Notes: generated by a model not told the origin, from the sequence alone. Positions 1 to 12,320 are shown, counted from the stretch's first letter. The stretch is DNA of 64,000 bases from Pohlia nutans (GCA_022496805.1 CM040102.1:1178001-1242000); one strand, 5' to 3'. Made by a program: numbers and translations.

Positions 1-1046
1 GATTCAAGTGATGGGAAATTCACTACCTTCCGGTTATACTCACTCCGTTCCTCTATCTGGGTAATCCCCGTACTCCGCTTCAGCTGCAGATTCATCCCAA
101 ACCCACAGCCGGTCACTTAAGCGTAACCCGGGTTTCCCCCTTCTACAAATTACTACAACGACTTGATAACCCGGATGGACATTTACCCGGGGTATCCGGA
201 ATTGGTTCGACTCCTAACAGTTCATTTTACTCTAATCATTCGGACTCTCTTTATCACATTGCCTACCCAGGTGCTGGGACCTCAACCGAACTACCCGTCC
301 AGGAGTTCTGAAAGAACCGGAGTACCCCCTCCTGTTCACTCAGCCACTTTCCCGGATTATACCTTGCAACCGAGCACGAAACAACCCACCTTCAAACAAT
401 CTCTGAGTTTTCCCAATACCTAGACTCTTAACTGGATCTACAACAGAACCCGGTTACTCTAGCTATTCCGTACCTTCCTGTTACATGATCTACTCGGGTG
501 CTGGCACCTCAACCGGACTACCCGTCCAGGAGTTCTGAAAGGACTGGAGTACCCCCTCCCATCCACTCAGCCACTACCTCGGATCACACCTTGCAACCGG
601 GCGCGGAATAACTAGATCTACAACAGAATCCGATCAACTCTTCCGGTTACCAAGGGACTTAATTGGACCACGATCTCAATCAACAACCACACACACACAC
701 ACAGCCGTTCCGGTCGTAGAAGAGTATGCTTATGATCATTTACAAAGAGAAAATGGTACACAAAAGAAGACCCCAGGAATGAGGAACATCCCTGGATAAA
801 AAGAAAACACAAAGCCGACCAGATCCGGGAAACCCGCAGATCCGGAAAAACCGGGGGGCCACCACAAGACTTAGTTCTCTTCCTACACTGCAACTAACAT
901 TAGAATCCTAAAAACTAACTTCCAAACAGAGTCCTACCCTACTTCCTCAAAAAGGACCTCCTTCAAAATGATCGGATCCACTAAGTCCGGGCCACCAATT
1001 CCGGGACTCCGATGATTTTGGACAGCTACAGGTCTACTTGCGGCTG
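1..1046. repeat. Left long inverted arm
   Basis: No gene is supported here. The arm contains a direct duplication about 227 bp apart (blocks near 270-345 and 497-570, each ending in a CTCAGCCAC-like string) and a short CA run near 690. It pairs inverted with about 5770-6355. Short ORFs here are arm sequence and not credible genes. Confidence 0.6.
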
Positions 1047-2756
1047 CTATTCCTCATCTTCCGGGCTCCCTACCACGATTGGATCCGCCGGCCTATCTCC
1101 CCGAGTTCCGCGCCCCGCCGACTGTCCCTCCTGTTGCTTTTCCGCCCTGTCCGGGTGGACATCCATTGCCTCCATCCCTTCGCTCAAATCCCAGACTTCT
1201 TCTGGGCTTACTCCCGCGGGTCTGGCCATGTGGATGGGCTCCACATCCACCACGGTCCGGGAGGTAGGTTCCTCCTGATCCGACTCCTCCTCCGAAGAGC
1301 TCTCCCGGATGCATTCCGCCAGTACCCGGAACTCCACCAAATATGCTTCTACCTTGTCCGCGTACTCCCGGACTACATTCTTCATCCGAGCTGCTCCCTC
1401 CAATCCTGGTTGAAGGACCCGCTCGTCGTACAACCGGGCCTTCGTTTGGGCCTCCCCATTCGATTGGAACAATCCGGATAGCTTGGAGACGCACTGCCGG
1501 CTTGTCTCTGCTACACTCCGGATGGTATCCTCTTGCTCCCGGATCTGCAACTCCTTCCTCTGTACATGGGCCTCCATCTTGTCAATGTAAGCTACCTTTC
1601 GTTGCAGCTCCTCTTCAAATCCCTTTAAGAGAGCCGCCGATTCGCTCTCTGCTTCTCGGATACCCTGCAGTTGTCCGGTTAGCTCATTCTCCCTCTCCCT
1701 GCTCTGGATGAGTTTCCTCTAGAGCTTCCGAATCCGCGCCGGATACTCCAGAACGTCGTTCGTCCGGAGAAGGGTCCCTGTCTCCCGGAGAGCAGCGAAC
1801 GTGGGGTTGTACTGCTCCGTAACCATGTCCAGTGCCACCCGTGTCTGCAGTAACATGTCCTCCATCCGGAGCGGTTCTCTTCGTTCCGCTGGCACATTTC
1901 CGGATGGGCCTGCCTCCTGGACCGGTTCTGCTTCCGCTGGCATTCCCTGCTCCTGGTCCCCCTCATCTCCGGTTTCCTCTTCGTCCTCCCCTGCCTCCTT
2001 GGGACGTTTGTTGAGTGGAGTCACCTTCCTCCGGGCCGGTCCCTTCTTCTTTCCTGCCGTGGTATCCGGTCCTTCCGGTTCTTCCTCTCCCTCAACCAGG
2101 AAGACTAACTTCCTCTTCCGTCCCTGGGATCGCGGCTGAGACGGACCTCCCTCCTGGTCTTTCCGGTTCTCTTCTTTCATGCGCTCCCGTGGAGCCGCCG
2201 GAGTAGAATCTTCCTCCATTGGTCTGGGTCCCTCTACCGGTTGCTCCTGGGGCTAGGGTGGAGAAGGCCTTGTCTCCCCCTCTGGCCTGGACTCCTCGAT
2301 CGGATCCACCCGAGGTTGTGTCTGGGAAGGACCGCCCACCTCCGGTTGAGGAATTGCCTCTTGTCCTCTCGCCGGCTTCTTCCGGGTTAGCTTTGGCTGT
2401 GGAGAATCCTCCTCCTCATCCGGATTCCCCTCCCGGTCTCTTGTTCTCAGCTCCGGCTGAGTTCTCGCCCCACCCGGTCGTTCTAATCCCGGGTTCCTTC
2501 TCCCTTCCTGCTGCTCCTCCTGTTGCGGCCTGGTGCCACCCGGTCGGCCTTCCTCCGGGCGGTCTTCTCTCCACTTGGTCCTGGTCTCCGGATTGGGGCT
2601 GGAATCGCCCAGTGGCGTTCTTACCAGTTGGTCTTCTTTCTCCTTCCGGAGCTCCTCTCCCCGGACTCTGCTCCTATCCGGTTGGGTTGCAGGTGGAGCC
2701 ATCCTTCTCTCCTCCGGTCGGGACGACGAGCCGGTTCTGCTGGTCCCTGCTGTCAA
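1047..2756 (-). pseudogene. Decayed acidic/coiled-coil transposon protein
   Basis: Three open stretches (2756-2253, 2219-1719, 1577-1047) lie in one frame, separated by only two nonsense codons. Both are TAG, at about 2250-2252 and 1719-1721, so this was one ORF of about 570 codons. The N-terminal third is rich in Arg, Glu and Pro, followed by acidic/basic low complexity and then a charged helical, coiled-coil-like stretch. The C-terminal part shares a block with the gene at 2971-5512: GEAQTKARLYDERV here, GEAQTEARLYRERM there, each followed by a NVV-x-Y and VEFR run. The two genes are diverged paralogues transcribed away from each other. Function is unknown; an accessory or gag-like transposon protein is an inference. 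Confidence 0.55.
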
Positions 2757-2774
2757 ATCTCGTTTAACCTAGAA

Positions 2775-2970
2775 GGAGAGAGTTAGGGTTTTAGAGTAGC
2801 TAGGAGTAGTCCGAATCTCCATAAATGAGTGTGGGAGTGACCATAATGGCACATTTAGTTATTTATGTAGAGGAGGCACTCACACGCGTGGTAGAATTAT
2901 TGCTAGGGTCCGGTTTTGACGATAGGTGTCCGGATTGGACACGGTTTCCGGATTGGAAACCGGGTAGAGG
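2775..2970 (+). promoter_or_regulatory. Putative promoter of the 2971 gene
   Basis: This stretch resembles the inverted sequence at 8000-8130 upstream of the paralogous minus-strand gene. Both contain GTTAGGGTTT (a telo-box-like string), TAGGAGTAGTC, a TATA-like CATAAAT, a CCATAATGGC block and TTATTTAT in the same order. Conservation of order between paralogues supports a promoter. It also lies between two divergent genes and may serve both. Confidence 0.45.
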
Positions 2971-5512
2971 ATGGACAGGACAGGAATGGACCCGGCCACA
3001 TTTCACGCCTTAAAATGGGCGGCTTTAATTAGGGCGGTTCACTGTTCATTTTCGCATAGTGTTTCCAGTCCACCCCTGCACCAGAGTTTCGTGTTTCCGG
3101 ATGTTGTGAGAGAGCAGGGAGAGCGACCGGGTGGCGAACAAGTGTTCCGGGAGCTTAGGCGGAGCGCGCGAAACCAAGGGAAGGAAGTTTTGGAGCCAGC
3201 AGCGATGGGACGGAAGGACGATTGGAGGCTCGGGCTGCCGGTTCCGGATAAGTTGGTACGCCCGGTTGCTCCGACCGATGCGGGCCACAGGGAGCAGCTG
3301 GGGAAGGATTTGCGCAAAATGGGTTGTGAGGAATTTCTGTACCTACGGTGGGAGCTCCACAGTGATACCATGTTGCAGGAGTTAGGTGGAAAACTTGTAC
3401 CGGCGGAATTCCGGGACAGCGAAATCCGGGGACAGTGGAAGAAGTGGACTTCGGAACACTGGCGCGTGACATACAACTTCCCCGACAGCCTGTTGGGATA
3501 TGACAAGACCAAGCAGGATTATGAATGGTTGAAGGAAAGGTTTTCTCAACCGGTCTCAGAGAAAAACGGATTCCGGGTGTAGGATTGCATAGACGACCGG
3601 GAGAGGCGCCTGCTGCGGTTTCTGGTGCCTATTCTGAGCCCGGACAAACCCACCACCTGCACGATCAAGCTAACGAGGACCATTTACGGGGCCTACTTCA
3701 AAACCCGGAAGACCGGATGGGGACTCATTGTGGACGAGGTGGTGGAACGGGAAGCGCGCAAACTCGGAAACAAGAAGGGATGTCCTCTAACCCCTTTTTT
3801 GTTTCACTTGTATGACAAGCACGGATGTCTCTAGGCCAAGGAGAGAGAGAAATGGGAGAACAGCCGGAGGATCATGGACCGGACGCCGCCAAGGGTCCGG
3901 GAAGGGAGTCCGGATGAGAGCGAGGACGAGGACAGCCCGGACGAAGAAGAACGGGAAGAGCAGGAAGGAAGAAGAGCGGACGAAGCAGCGGTCACTTCGG
4001 ATATAGAGGAAGGCCAACCGGAGCCCTCTGAGACCTGAGCAGAAGAGGAGGGACCGGGCCAGAAGACACCGGTGAGGACGGGCCATTTCAGGGCGCGCAC
4101 CCGAGGCCAACTCAAGAAGCTCCAGGAGACTCCAGACGAATCGGAACCGGAGGAGGAACCGGACCAGGAGACACCATCCCGAGGGCAGGTGAAGAGACAC
4201 CGGAGGGGGAATCCGGAAGAGGAGGAAGAAGAAGAGGAAGAGGATGGGGACCAGGACACAATCGTGACCGGAGTTAGGATTCCTCCGAGGAAGAGACACA
4301 GGAAGGTGACACCGGTGGATAGCCAGAGGAAGAGGAAATCGGAGTCGAGCGGACGACAGAATAACGTCCGGGTGAAAACCAAGAGGGTGCGAGAATCGAA
4401 ACCGGTGCGGGACGAAGAGGAGTATCCGGAGGAGACCCGGACTTATAAGCGAGCTTCCCGGAATGCAGAATCGGAGGAGGACTTCTTCAAACCAGTCCGG
4501 GAAGCTTTAGAGACGATGGAAGGTAAATGCCGCACCATCTGCACTTCAATGAAGGAAGTCAGGCGTGTCATCCAAAGTACACAGGTGGAGAGGTACCCGG
4601 AGATAGTCCGGAGAATGAGGAAGGAAGTAGACAAGCTCCGGAGGGAAGCTTTGGAAAGGAGCTTGGCATTGGTAAGGCAACAGGATGAGATCCGGACTCT
4701 GAAGGAGCAGGAGTTGCCCACTTACCAGCTCCTCACGTCACTGTTCAGACCGGATGGGGAGGCCCAGACAGAGGCCCGGTTGTACCGGGAAAGGATGGAC
4801 GAAGCCGGATTAGACGACGCCACCCGAGTGACGAACGTGGTAAAGAAGTACACCGCAAGGGTCGAGGCAGGATTGGTGGAATTCCGGAAACTGCTGGCGG
4901 AGCATCAAGCAAGGGTCCGAACCAGATGAGAGGGTGGCAAATCCAAGAAGTATGAATGCACCCTTAGCCAGTAGTGATTTGTTGGCCGCGTTCCGTGTAT
5001 CGCAGGAGGCACCCAGGATGGGGGAGATGGATAGGATGATGGCTGGAGGCCAATCCACTCCGGAACAGACTTCAAGACCAGCTGCGAGTCCGGTGGTGAG
5101 TATGCCACGGGGAAATCCGGGTGCCAGTACCGGAGGGGACCTATCGGAGGCCAGTCTGGCTAATTTGGCAGACCAGGCTGCTGATTTAGCAGGAATCGGA
5201 ACCAACCCGGGTAGGAAGTTAGGACCCGGGGAAGACTAAGAGGTAGACGACCAGCCTGATGTCGTTGGCCAGGAAGACAGGACGGATGCCGGTGGGCCAG
5301 AGGAATGCGAAGTGGACGCGGGCAAACCGGAGGAACACGAGACCCAGGAGGACGAACCGGATGGGAGTCAACCGGAGTCCGAGGAGGAAAGTGATCAGGA
5401 GGAAGTTCGGGAGCGCCGGTCCAAGAAGAAGGAGGATGCTTCTCCGGAATCCAACCAGGAAGAGGACAGGAGCTCGGAGGGTGACAGGGTCAGTGAACCG
5501 GAGGAGTATTAA
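2971..5512 (+). pseudogene. Decayed transposon-associated protein with a 'CPLTPFL' domain
   Basis: From 2971 to 4929 one frame is open except for TAG at 3580-3582, TAG at 3832-3834 and a TGA near 4036. A frameshift near 4905-4925 then moves into the frame that runs to 5512, with one more stop (TAA, 5237-5239). The start is supported by the paralogue at 7974: both begin with a MDP...ALKWAA...HCSF block. Residues 1-290 form a globular domain with LVPILSPDKPTT and GCPLTPFLFHLYDKHGC. An acidic low-complexity region and a coiled-coil block follow, the latter shared with the gene at 1047-2756. The two TAGs align with VADCI and CLTAEE in the 6.8-7.6 kb paralogue, so they are secondary mutations. The layout recalls domains annotated as 'putative plant transposon protein', but this is unverified. 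Confidence 0.55.
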
Positions 5513-6355
5513 GACGAGTAGGATCCGGAGTGCGGTGTGAACCGGATCAGGCTAGGGAGTAGGCATTAGGCTAGGTAGACTAAGCCCGCTTGTGAATAGG
5601 ACCTTGTCATGGTAGGTTAGGTGCTTTTTCCAGTTGGATACGATTGAGATCTTTTGGATGAGATTTCCCTTGATTTCCGGATCACGGGTTTGTAGGATCT
5701 GGGCGGGAAATCCGGTTCGGTGGCCGAGGGCCACTATTTGCCCTGGAATGCTTGGCATTCTTGGGGTCTTCTTGTATTACTGTTTCCCTGAAAGCAAACT
5801 GCTGTAGAGCATTATCCGAAATTTGTGTGTGTGCTGTGGGGTTGTTTGTGGAAGGGTACAGCAGTCAAGAGTCCCTTGGTAATCGGGTAGGTAGTCCGGG
5901 TTCTCGAGTGATTCGGGTGTGACGTCTGAATGTGGTTTTTGGGTGATTTGAGGACTGTTTGAAAGAGTGGTCTCTAAGTTCCTTACGCTAGGTAATCCGG
6001 GTTAGTGGCTGAGTAGGCAGGAGGGGGTACTCCGGGTTGCTCAGAACTCCTGGACGGGTAGTCCGGTTGAGGTGCCAGCACTAGGAAGGTCCAGGCGAGG
6101 GAAAGTACGAGATCACGGGAGTAAAACAGGGCGCGAGGATTCCTGAAATCCTAGTTTCGGATTCCCCGGATACTGACTAGTCCGGTTAGTAAGTCGTTGT
6201 AGTAAGGGGGAGAAAGGGGAAACCGGATTGCTCTTGCGTGACACGGCTGCCGGTTGGATAAAACTAGCAGTTGAAAGGGTAGTACGGTAAGTACCCAGAT
6301 TTAGGAGTTTTTGTTAAGATAACCGGAAGGTAGTGAATTTCCCATCACTTAAATC
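5513..6355. repeat. Right long inverted arm
   Basis: No gene is visible. The distal part is the inverted partner of 1-600, including GGACGGGTAGTCCGG near 6053 and the terminal 37 bases at about 6318-6355. The proximal 250 bases look like 3' non-coding sequence of the upstream gene. Confidence 0.6.
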
Positions 6356-6377
6356 AGTAGGGAGGGGTGTGTCTTTC

Positions 6378-6796
6378 AATCCAGCACCACTAATGTGAAT
6401 GGAGAACCCTCTGAAGGAAAACAGAGGTTAAATATAAACCGGTTTGAGTTGTCTTGATAGACCGGACAGAGTACGGTTGGATAAATTCCCAACTCGGACG
6501 AAAACCGGATCTAGTTGTAACCGGGTCAGTCAGTGGGAGTAGACCCGGTTTAGTAGGAAAGAGGAATTCAGCTGGTGATAGAGAGAGTGAGATCACCAGT
6601 CCGGGACCGTCTCCGGAAGCTTTCCACTTCACAGAATCTCCGCGGAACGATAACCCAGAAATCACCTCTACGAGCGCTCTTAATACAAAAAAGCGCGTTC
6701 TAGGGGAATATCCGGTATCACGTGCTACGACACCCGCTCTTCGCCCGGAAGCGCTGTCTTCTTCTTGGCCGGGCTTCTCACCCCCAGAATAGGCAC
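6378..6796. other. Gene-free stretch beside decayed paralogue
   Basis: The composition is like the neighbouring element (many CCGG strings) and the stretch probably held the 3' part of the minus-strand gene ending at 6797. No convincing ORF, RNA or repeat pair was found. Confidence 0.3.
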
Positions 6797-7974
6797 TTAC
6801 TCCAATCTCCTCTTCTCTTCTGCTGTGAGGCACCCATGTTTCTCGTACAAGTGGTAGAGAAATGGGGTCAATGGGCATCCCTTCTTGTTGTCAAGGTTAC
6901 CCGCCCACTTCTGCGTGTTCCGGTGGATCAGGATTGCCCAGTTGATCCGTTTCTTCCGGAGAAGGGCGGAGTAGATACCTCGGACCAGCGTCACAGTGGG
7001 GGTGGTGGGCTTCTCCGGACTGAGGATGGGCACCACATACTGGAGCAGCCGTTGCTCCCGGGGTATAATGCAGTCCGCCACCTTGAATCCGTTCTTGTCC
7101 GAGAGATGACTAAACCGCATCTTCACCCAGTCCGTATCGCCCTTCCCTCCCGGTTCCAGGTCCTCGTTGGTGTCCGGGAAGTCGTACAGTTCCCGCCACA
7201 TCTCCCGGGTCCAACTGACATACTTCGCCCGGATGGTTGTCCGGAAAGCGTTCACCATCGACCCGCCCTCGATTTCCTCCAGCATCCGGGAGTCCTGCAC
7301 ATCCCACACTCTTCCAAACAATCCCAAGCACCCCATCTTCTGGAGGTCCTGTATTAGCTCGTCGAAGTCTTGTTCTTGTTGCGGGATGTCCGGGCAGATA
7401 CGTTTCTCCGGAATCTTGGCCCCGGCTCCCCTGCGTGCCATAGCTGCGGACTCCGGGCGGACTTCGTCACTCCTCCGGATGTGACGCAGCTCCTTCTCGG
7501 ATGCGCCCTCTCTTTCCTCGGTAAACCTCGCGCCTCTCGCTCCGGGCGCTTCCATTTCCACTTCCGGGGTGTTCTTCTAACCTCCCAGAGACCTCGCGAC
7601 CCTTTTCCTGGCTACGCACTTCCTTTCTTCCTCAAACTCCGCCGGAAATGGCGGTGCACACTGTCCGGAGGCTCGCCTATTTCAAATTCTAACCTTTCGT
7701 CGCTGTCTCTCACCGGTTGTTCAATTTCCATCACTCCCGGACGCGTAGAACCCGCACAATACGGTCGCTCAATGCTCTCTACTTCCGGTCCCAGACTATC
7801 AATTCTACGGCTATCCGGAAGCTCAAAATTCTGCTGGCGCGGACAATTGGAGCTGTAGAGAGTGAATGAACAGTGGGTCGCCCAGTTTGGAGCGGCCCAC
7901 TTCAATGCTCGGACCGTGACCGGGTCCATCGGAGACCCGTCCTCTCCTATCCGGTCTCCCATCCGGTTTCCCAC
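6797..7974 (-). pseudogene. Decayed paralogue of the 'CPLTPFL' transposon protein
   Basis: Two minus-strand stretches (7974-7612 and 7561-6797) belong to one gene broken by a frameshift and a TAG around 7575-7612. The N-terminus aligns with the 2971 gene over a MDP...ALKWAA...HCSF block. The globular domain aligns along its length, with VPILSPEKPTT, RINWAILI and GCPLTPFLYHLYEKHGCL. The gene ends at 6797, shortly after the domain; the acidic and coiled-coil C-terminus of the paralogue is missing. It lies just outside the TIR at 6355, so it is a separate fragment of the same family. Its upstream side (to about 8140) abuts the truncated 5' edge of MTase copy A. Confidence 0.55.
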
Positions 7975-7999
7975 CGAAACCTGCTGTCAGTCTAGTCCT

Positions 8000-8130
8000 G
8001 TAATAATTCCTCTAGGCTGCGCCCGGATGGTACTCTCTCTCCAAATAAATAACTGGGCCATTATGGCCACTACTCCTCTTATTTATGGCCGAAAGACTAC
8101 TCCTAGTTGCCCTAGAAACCCTAACTAGCC
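8000..8130 (-). promoter_or_regulatory. Putative promoter of the 7974 gene
   Basis: Read on the minus strand, this stretch repeats the order of blocks found at 2775-2900: GTTAGGGTTT, TAGGAGTAGTC, CATAAATAAG, GGCCATAATGG and TTATTTAT. It lies 30-150 bases upstream of the conserved start of the minus-strand gene. Confidence 0.4.
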
Positions 8131-8149
8131 ACTTTCGGTAAAACGAGGT

Positions 8150-11100
8150 TTGACACATCCTGACGAGGTAGACTGGCATTACAGGGTTCACTGCATTTTG
8201 TTGGACCCAAGAGGCTCTGTTGCTCGACTATTGAACGCAATGAGTGACGTCAATTGGTACTATCTCTTATCAACTTATTGAGTCCATAATTTCTTAACGA
8301 AAACTAATGTTTTACTTGAACCATTCTTATTGATGTTGTCTGTTGTAGGTCCACTGAGCATGACCATGTAAAGAACACGATTCTTGCTAAACTTTGTCGA
8401 ATCCGGACGTTTGGCGTGTTACCGCTCTCATCATTCAAAGATCTCATCTCAGAAGAGGAGTATCGCTATTGCGAGAAGGTGAAACCAAGTACCAAAACTT
8501 GGTTCTCGCTGACTGTCGACGTCTTTATCAGTTTTCTTTACAAGGTTAGCACCCACTCTAACCACGTCATTTTTTGTGGCAATTCTGACATCATGTTGCC
8601 GAGTTGATTGAACTTAATCGGGGGTTATCGCAGCGGGAGATCCAACTCGCAGCTGATGAGGCTGCTCGCGAGTATCACAAGAAAACCTCGCCTCAGGAGC
8701 GCACTCCAATCGGTGTTTGGCATGCGATGAAAACAGCCGGTTAGCGATTTGTCAAGTATCAGAAGGTAAAGGACTTCGACAAATATCTCGCTACAGCACA
8801 TCCAGCCAACGGTATGTGTCCTTCTACGTGGCCTCCACATCTGGGGCGGGTGCATATTGAGTTCGAAGTATTGACGGAAATATATATTTGGTCCAGATTG
8901 ATCACCATTTCAGTGAAGTTTCCCCAACATAGATGACGATTAGAAGCTCCTGAAAATCGTGACCGCCAACTGTGATCCAAAGCACAAGGAGCGCTAGTTA
9001 CGTTGGTGGAATTCCTCCGAAGATGCTAGACGTTCATATCGTTTTCCCATGAGAAATTTCAATGCTGATCTCGATCCTTGGGTTGTCAAGGCTTAGTTTT
9101 GGGCCGAGGTACATTCTTAACTTCTCCATCTCTAGGCGGTATTCACCTTGGATATTCCACGGATGTATTGTCATTGCAAGTCACGAGCTTGAAAAATATT
9201 TCAGTTCATGGGACTGCAGTTTGTCCTCGGCCAGGAGGATGAAATCATGGCTGCACCCAAGGGCTGCCAAGAACCATGGATATTCCAAGGATGTAATGTT
9301 TCAGTACTTCAAGCGTTTTAATATATTTCCTTGTCTTTCCGCTGTTGGTCGTCCTTGGCAACGAGGATGACATGCCGGCTGCATCCATGGGCTGTCACGA
9401 ACCATGGAGTTGCCACGGAAGATTTCGTATAATTACTCAGTTGTTTGAATATTTTTGTTTTTGAGGGCTGCTGGTCGTCATTCCATGGATGTGTTACTCT
9501 GTCAAGTGAAGTGCTTGAATATGTTTTTGTGTATTGGGCTGTTGGTCGTCTTCGACCACGAGGATGACATGGCGGCTGCTTCCTTGGTTTGTCTCCATCC
9601 TTGGATATTCCACGGATGTGTTGTCATTGCATATCAACTTCTCCATCTCTAGGCGGTATTGTTTTCATCTTCGCAACTCTCTAAGTGCGCTTCCTTGTTC
9701 TATAGCTCGAAGACGCAGTTGTGCGCATGGTTGACGATATCATCAGAGATGAGAAGATCACCGTGGACTGGACTGTCCAAGGAATGCGCAAGTCTGGTGA
9801 TTACGTGGAGAGCTAGAGAATCCGTTTGTGGGATAAGGCTTTCACAACCTTCTTTGTGTCTAATGAATCAAAGGCCTTCATAAAAAAAAGTATATTCAAG
9901 GAATTCCCTGGAACAGCTGCCGTTGTCAAACGGGTTGTCTACAGGTGTGTCACACGACCTCCAATGTGTAAACCATGTTCACAATCATATTTTCAAATTT
10001 AGAATTTATTTTCAAATGTAGAGTTCATTTCTGATTGTGACGTTTCTATCCAATGTTTTCAATTTCAGATATTTCGTTTGTCATCTTCAGGCAAAGAACG
10101 CAATCTCTGAAGAGTCCCTTCCTCTTTACTTCGACACTTGGCTGCAGAAAGGGTCGGAGCTGTGCATTTTCACTGCTCTTCAGCTCAAGAAGTTCAGTGA
10201 GAAGCATCTCGAGTCTGGAGGTTGGTATCTTGATTGCAGCCAAAACTATACCCCCCCTTATGAGCTTGATGATCGAGCCAAACTAGAAGGAGGGCACGCT
10301 CCGCTTGAGGACAAGGACGAGGGGGGACATGAAGAAGAGGTAACGGAGCCTCCAAAACTGAAAAAGAAGCGACTTACCAAGGCCGAGAAAGAGAAGCTTC
10401 AGAACGAGAAGGTTGAAAAGGAATTGAAGGAGAAGCTCAAGAAGGAGAAGGCCGAGAAGGAGGCGGGCCGAGAAGGAGAAGGCCGAGAAGCTGCAATAGA
10501 ACCGGGCGGGCAAGAAGAAGTGTCTAGAGAAGAGCCTGCCAGAGAAGTGTTAGAAGAGGCTGATGACGATTCTGCGCCACCATTCGAGCAAGCCCAAGGT
10601 GATTGCGTTACTCCACAAGCTCCAGATTCTTCCATCTCTAATGCCTATCATGCAACAGCGTAACGATTGCGAAAGAAGAAGCGCGATCAGTTTCCATCCG
10701 CCAGCTCTTCCATCATTGATCAGCATTCGCTGCAGGTGTATGTTGAGTGCACTTCGTTGTCTGAGCTTTTGAAGGCTGCCGAAGTAACTAGTTGTACTGA
10801 TCCATGATGGCTGAGGCTCCATGCAACCATTGCTAAGGTATTCCTATTCTCCTCGTATCTCGAGCTTGATGGCAACGGATGCAGTCCTCGCAATGATCAA
10901 CTGTCTCACTTCTGAGTTTGACTCAATCTTTGCAGGCTCAAGCCGAGCGACATTGTACTGCTTCCTCAAAACATTGTATCCAATACAAGCACACCGGTAT
11001 TGACTTGATCATTGCAGATATCCCTGAAAATCTGCTAGTCCCGGGAATCTCTACTTCTGTTCCTGATTGGAACAAGCGTGCCAAGAATTATACCGAGGAT

Positions 11101-12320
11101 GTGTTTGAGATGGCGGACGCATATCTTCACGACGACGGAGCTCTTGTCCCCATCCACTATGACGACCGTGCTTTGATGAGGGAGATCGAAGATAAGGCTC
11201 ACCAGTACGACATGGAGCTGTTGAAGGACTGGTGGGGAATCAATGAAATGCACCTTGCATTGCCTCGTGATTCCTCGAAGGCGGTACCTAATAAGTCAAC
11301 TCAATTCCATGTTTCTTCATACTGCCACTTATTGCAATATTTGGGATGTTGCAGCGTCGTATAATCTTGGTTGCTTCGTAATGAAATATTTGAATAACGT
11401 ATATCGCATGTCTCGTTCACTACTCTGAATGTACTTCGTTTGATCTTGCAGTCTGTAAGGTTCTGGATTCAACTGTTTGTACGGCGTGAGATAGATAATA
11501 TGAAACCATCATAATTCTCTTTCGACGCTAACCGTGGTAAGAACTACATCGGTGATCACGTTGAAAAGAATGACGCTCTCTTCAATGTCACAGACAATGA
11601 CATGACTATGAATGGGAGTGTTCCTTGGGGAGGTGCTCGCGAGAAAAATCAGCCCTTCTTCCAACTGCTAATCCAGCAGTTTTTTAGCCTGGGGATGTTG
11701 TTCTCGATTGCAAGGCCGCCACAGGTATGCTTTGATGTAAATCGAGCTACATTTTCGAAACCTGTTTCATCATCGCAGTCTAACATTTGGAGTCTGTCCT
11801 TTGACAGGTACATCCATCAAGGCATGCTTAGCTCTTGGTCGTCACGTTCTAGCATTGGAGGATGATCGTCGGATTTTTGAAGAACACATTGCACCTCTAC
11901 CTCCACCTAAAGCAATCAACCTTACGAGAAAGGGCAGGGTCAGCACTCCCCCATCAAGTCCAGCGCGAGTCAAGAAACCAAAGAAGCAGAGACTGGGAGG
12001 CAATTGTGCGTAAGTTGTATCGCTGAAGCTTGTATTCACATTTGAAATTGCACATCCATTTGTACTTTACACTCTTTGCATTCTGATTTCTAATTCTTAC
12101 CAATTACAATCTTTTGAACAGTGGGATCTATCGATATTCAAGTCCCCCTCTAACATTCACGCTCCCTGAGTACGTTGCCGCGATTGCCCAAGAGTACGCC
12201 ACAGTCTCGCCACCTCCATACCATCGCAAGCGACGACATGTTCCAGGTGTGCGTGCATACGTAGATGACGAGGCAGTCCTAGGAGAGGAAGAATCTAGCA
12301 AGGGTAGCTCAGGCAATTGA
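8150..12320 (+). pseudogene. ParB-like/DNA methyltransferase fusion, copy A (5'-truncated)
   Basis: Alignment to copies B and C gives ten exons: about 8150-8257, 8349-8544, 8634-8811, 8933-9108, 9706-9944, 10069-10837, 10936-11283, 11452-11724, 11808-12009 and 12122-12320, with GT-AG junctions. The copy starts in the middle of the ParB-like exon (VDWHYRVHC aligns with LDWHYAVEC of copy C). Later exons carry RWWNSSEDARR, a long Lys/Glu-rich helix (about 10300-10480), the putative motif IV ADIPENLLVPGIS and PWGGAREK. The AdoMet motif-I region is DCKAATGTSIKAC followed by GRHVLALEDD. The IV-before-I order is that of beta-class N4-cytosine/N6-adenine methyltransferases. Damage includes TAGs near 8743, 8995, 9093 and 9816, a TGA near 10804 and a frameshift in the T run at 11680-11685. 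A repeat array sits in the intron after exon 4. Confidence 0.7.
9119..9660. repeat. Palindromic repeat array inserted in an intron of copy A, flanked by 25-bp direct repeats
   Basis: The 25-base string at 9119-9143 (AACTTCTCCATC...GCGGTATT) is repeated exactly at 9636-9660. Between the copies lie about 490 bases of the dispersed repeat with core GTCGTCCTCG...CGAGGATGAC and GCATCCATGGGCTGTC. The intron acceptor is at 9704-9705. The array therefore entered the intron and left, or was generated with, a 25-bp duplication. Such a length is unusual for a DNA-transposon TSD. Confidence 0.6.

Larger units (their letters stand above)
1..6355. mobile_element. TIR transposon with long inverted arms (possibly cut by window edge)
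   Basis: The first 37 bases (starting GATTCAAGTGATGGG) reappear inverted at about 6318-6355 with one mismatch. Homology between the arms continues inward: the block around 270-345, duplicated at 497-570, matches inverted sequence near 6005-6090. The arms are therefore several hundred bases long. Between them lie two divergent decayed genes (1047-2756 minus, 2971-5512 plus). No transposase was recognised. The TSD cannot be tested because the left flank lies outside the window. The superfamily is unassigned; long arms recall MULEs, but that is a guess. Confidence 0.7.

Noticed and set aside
1343..1711. Long plus-strand ORFs in 1-2.8 kb
   Set aside because: They are shadows of the GC-rich minus-strand gene, which has paralogue support.
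1719..3834. Reassignment of TAG to glutamine
   Set aside because: Several in-frame TAGs fit Gln, but others replace Trp or Glu (17.8-18.0 kb, 9.0 and 9.8 kb), and TAG is the natural stop of the intact copia ORF and of MTase copy B. Nonsense decay explains it better.
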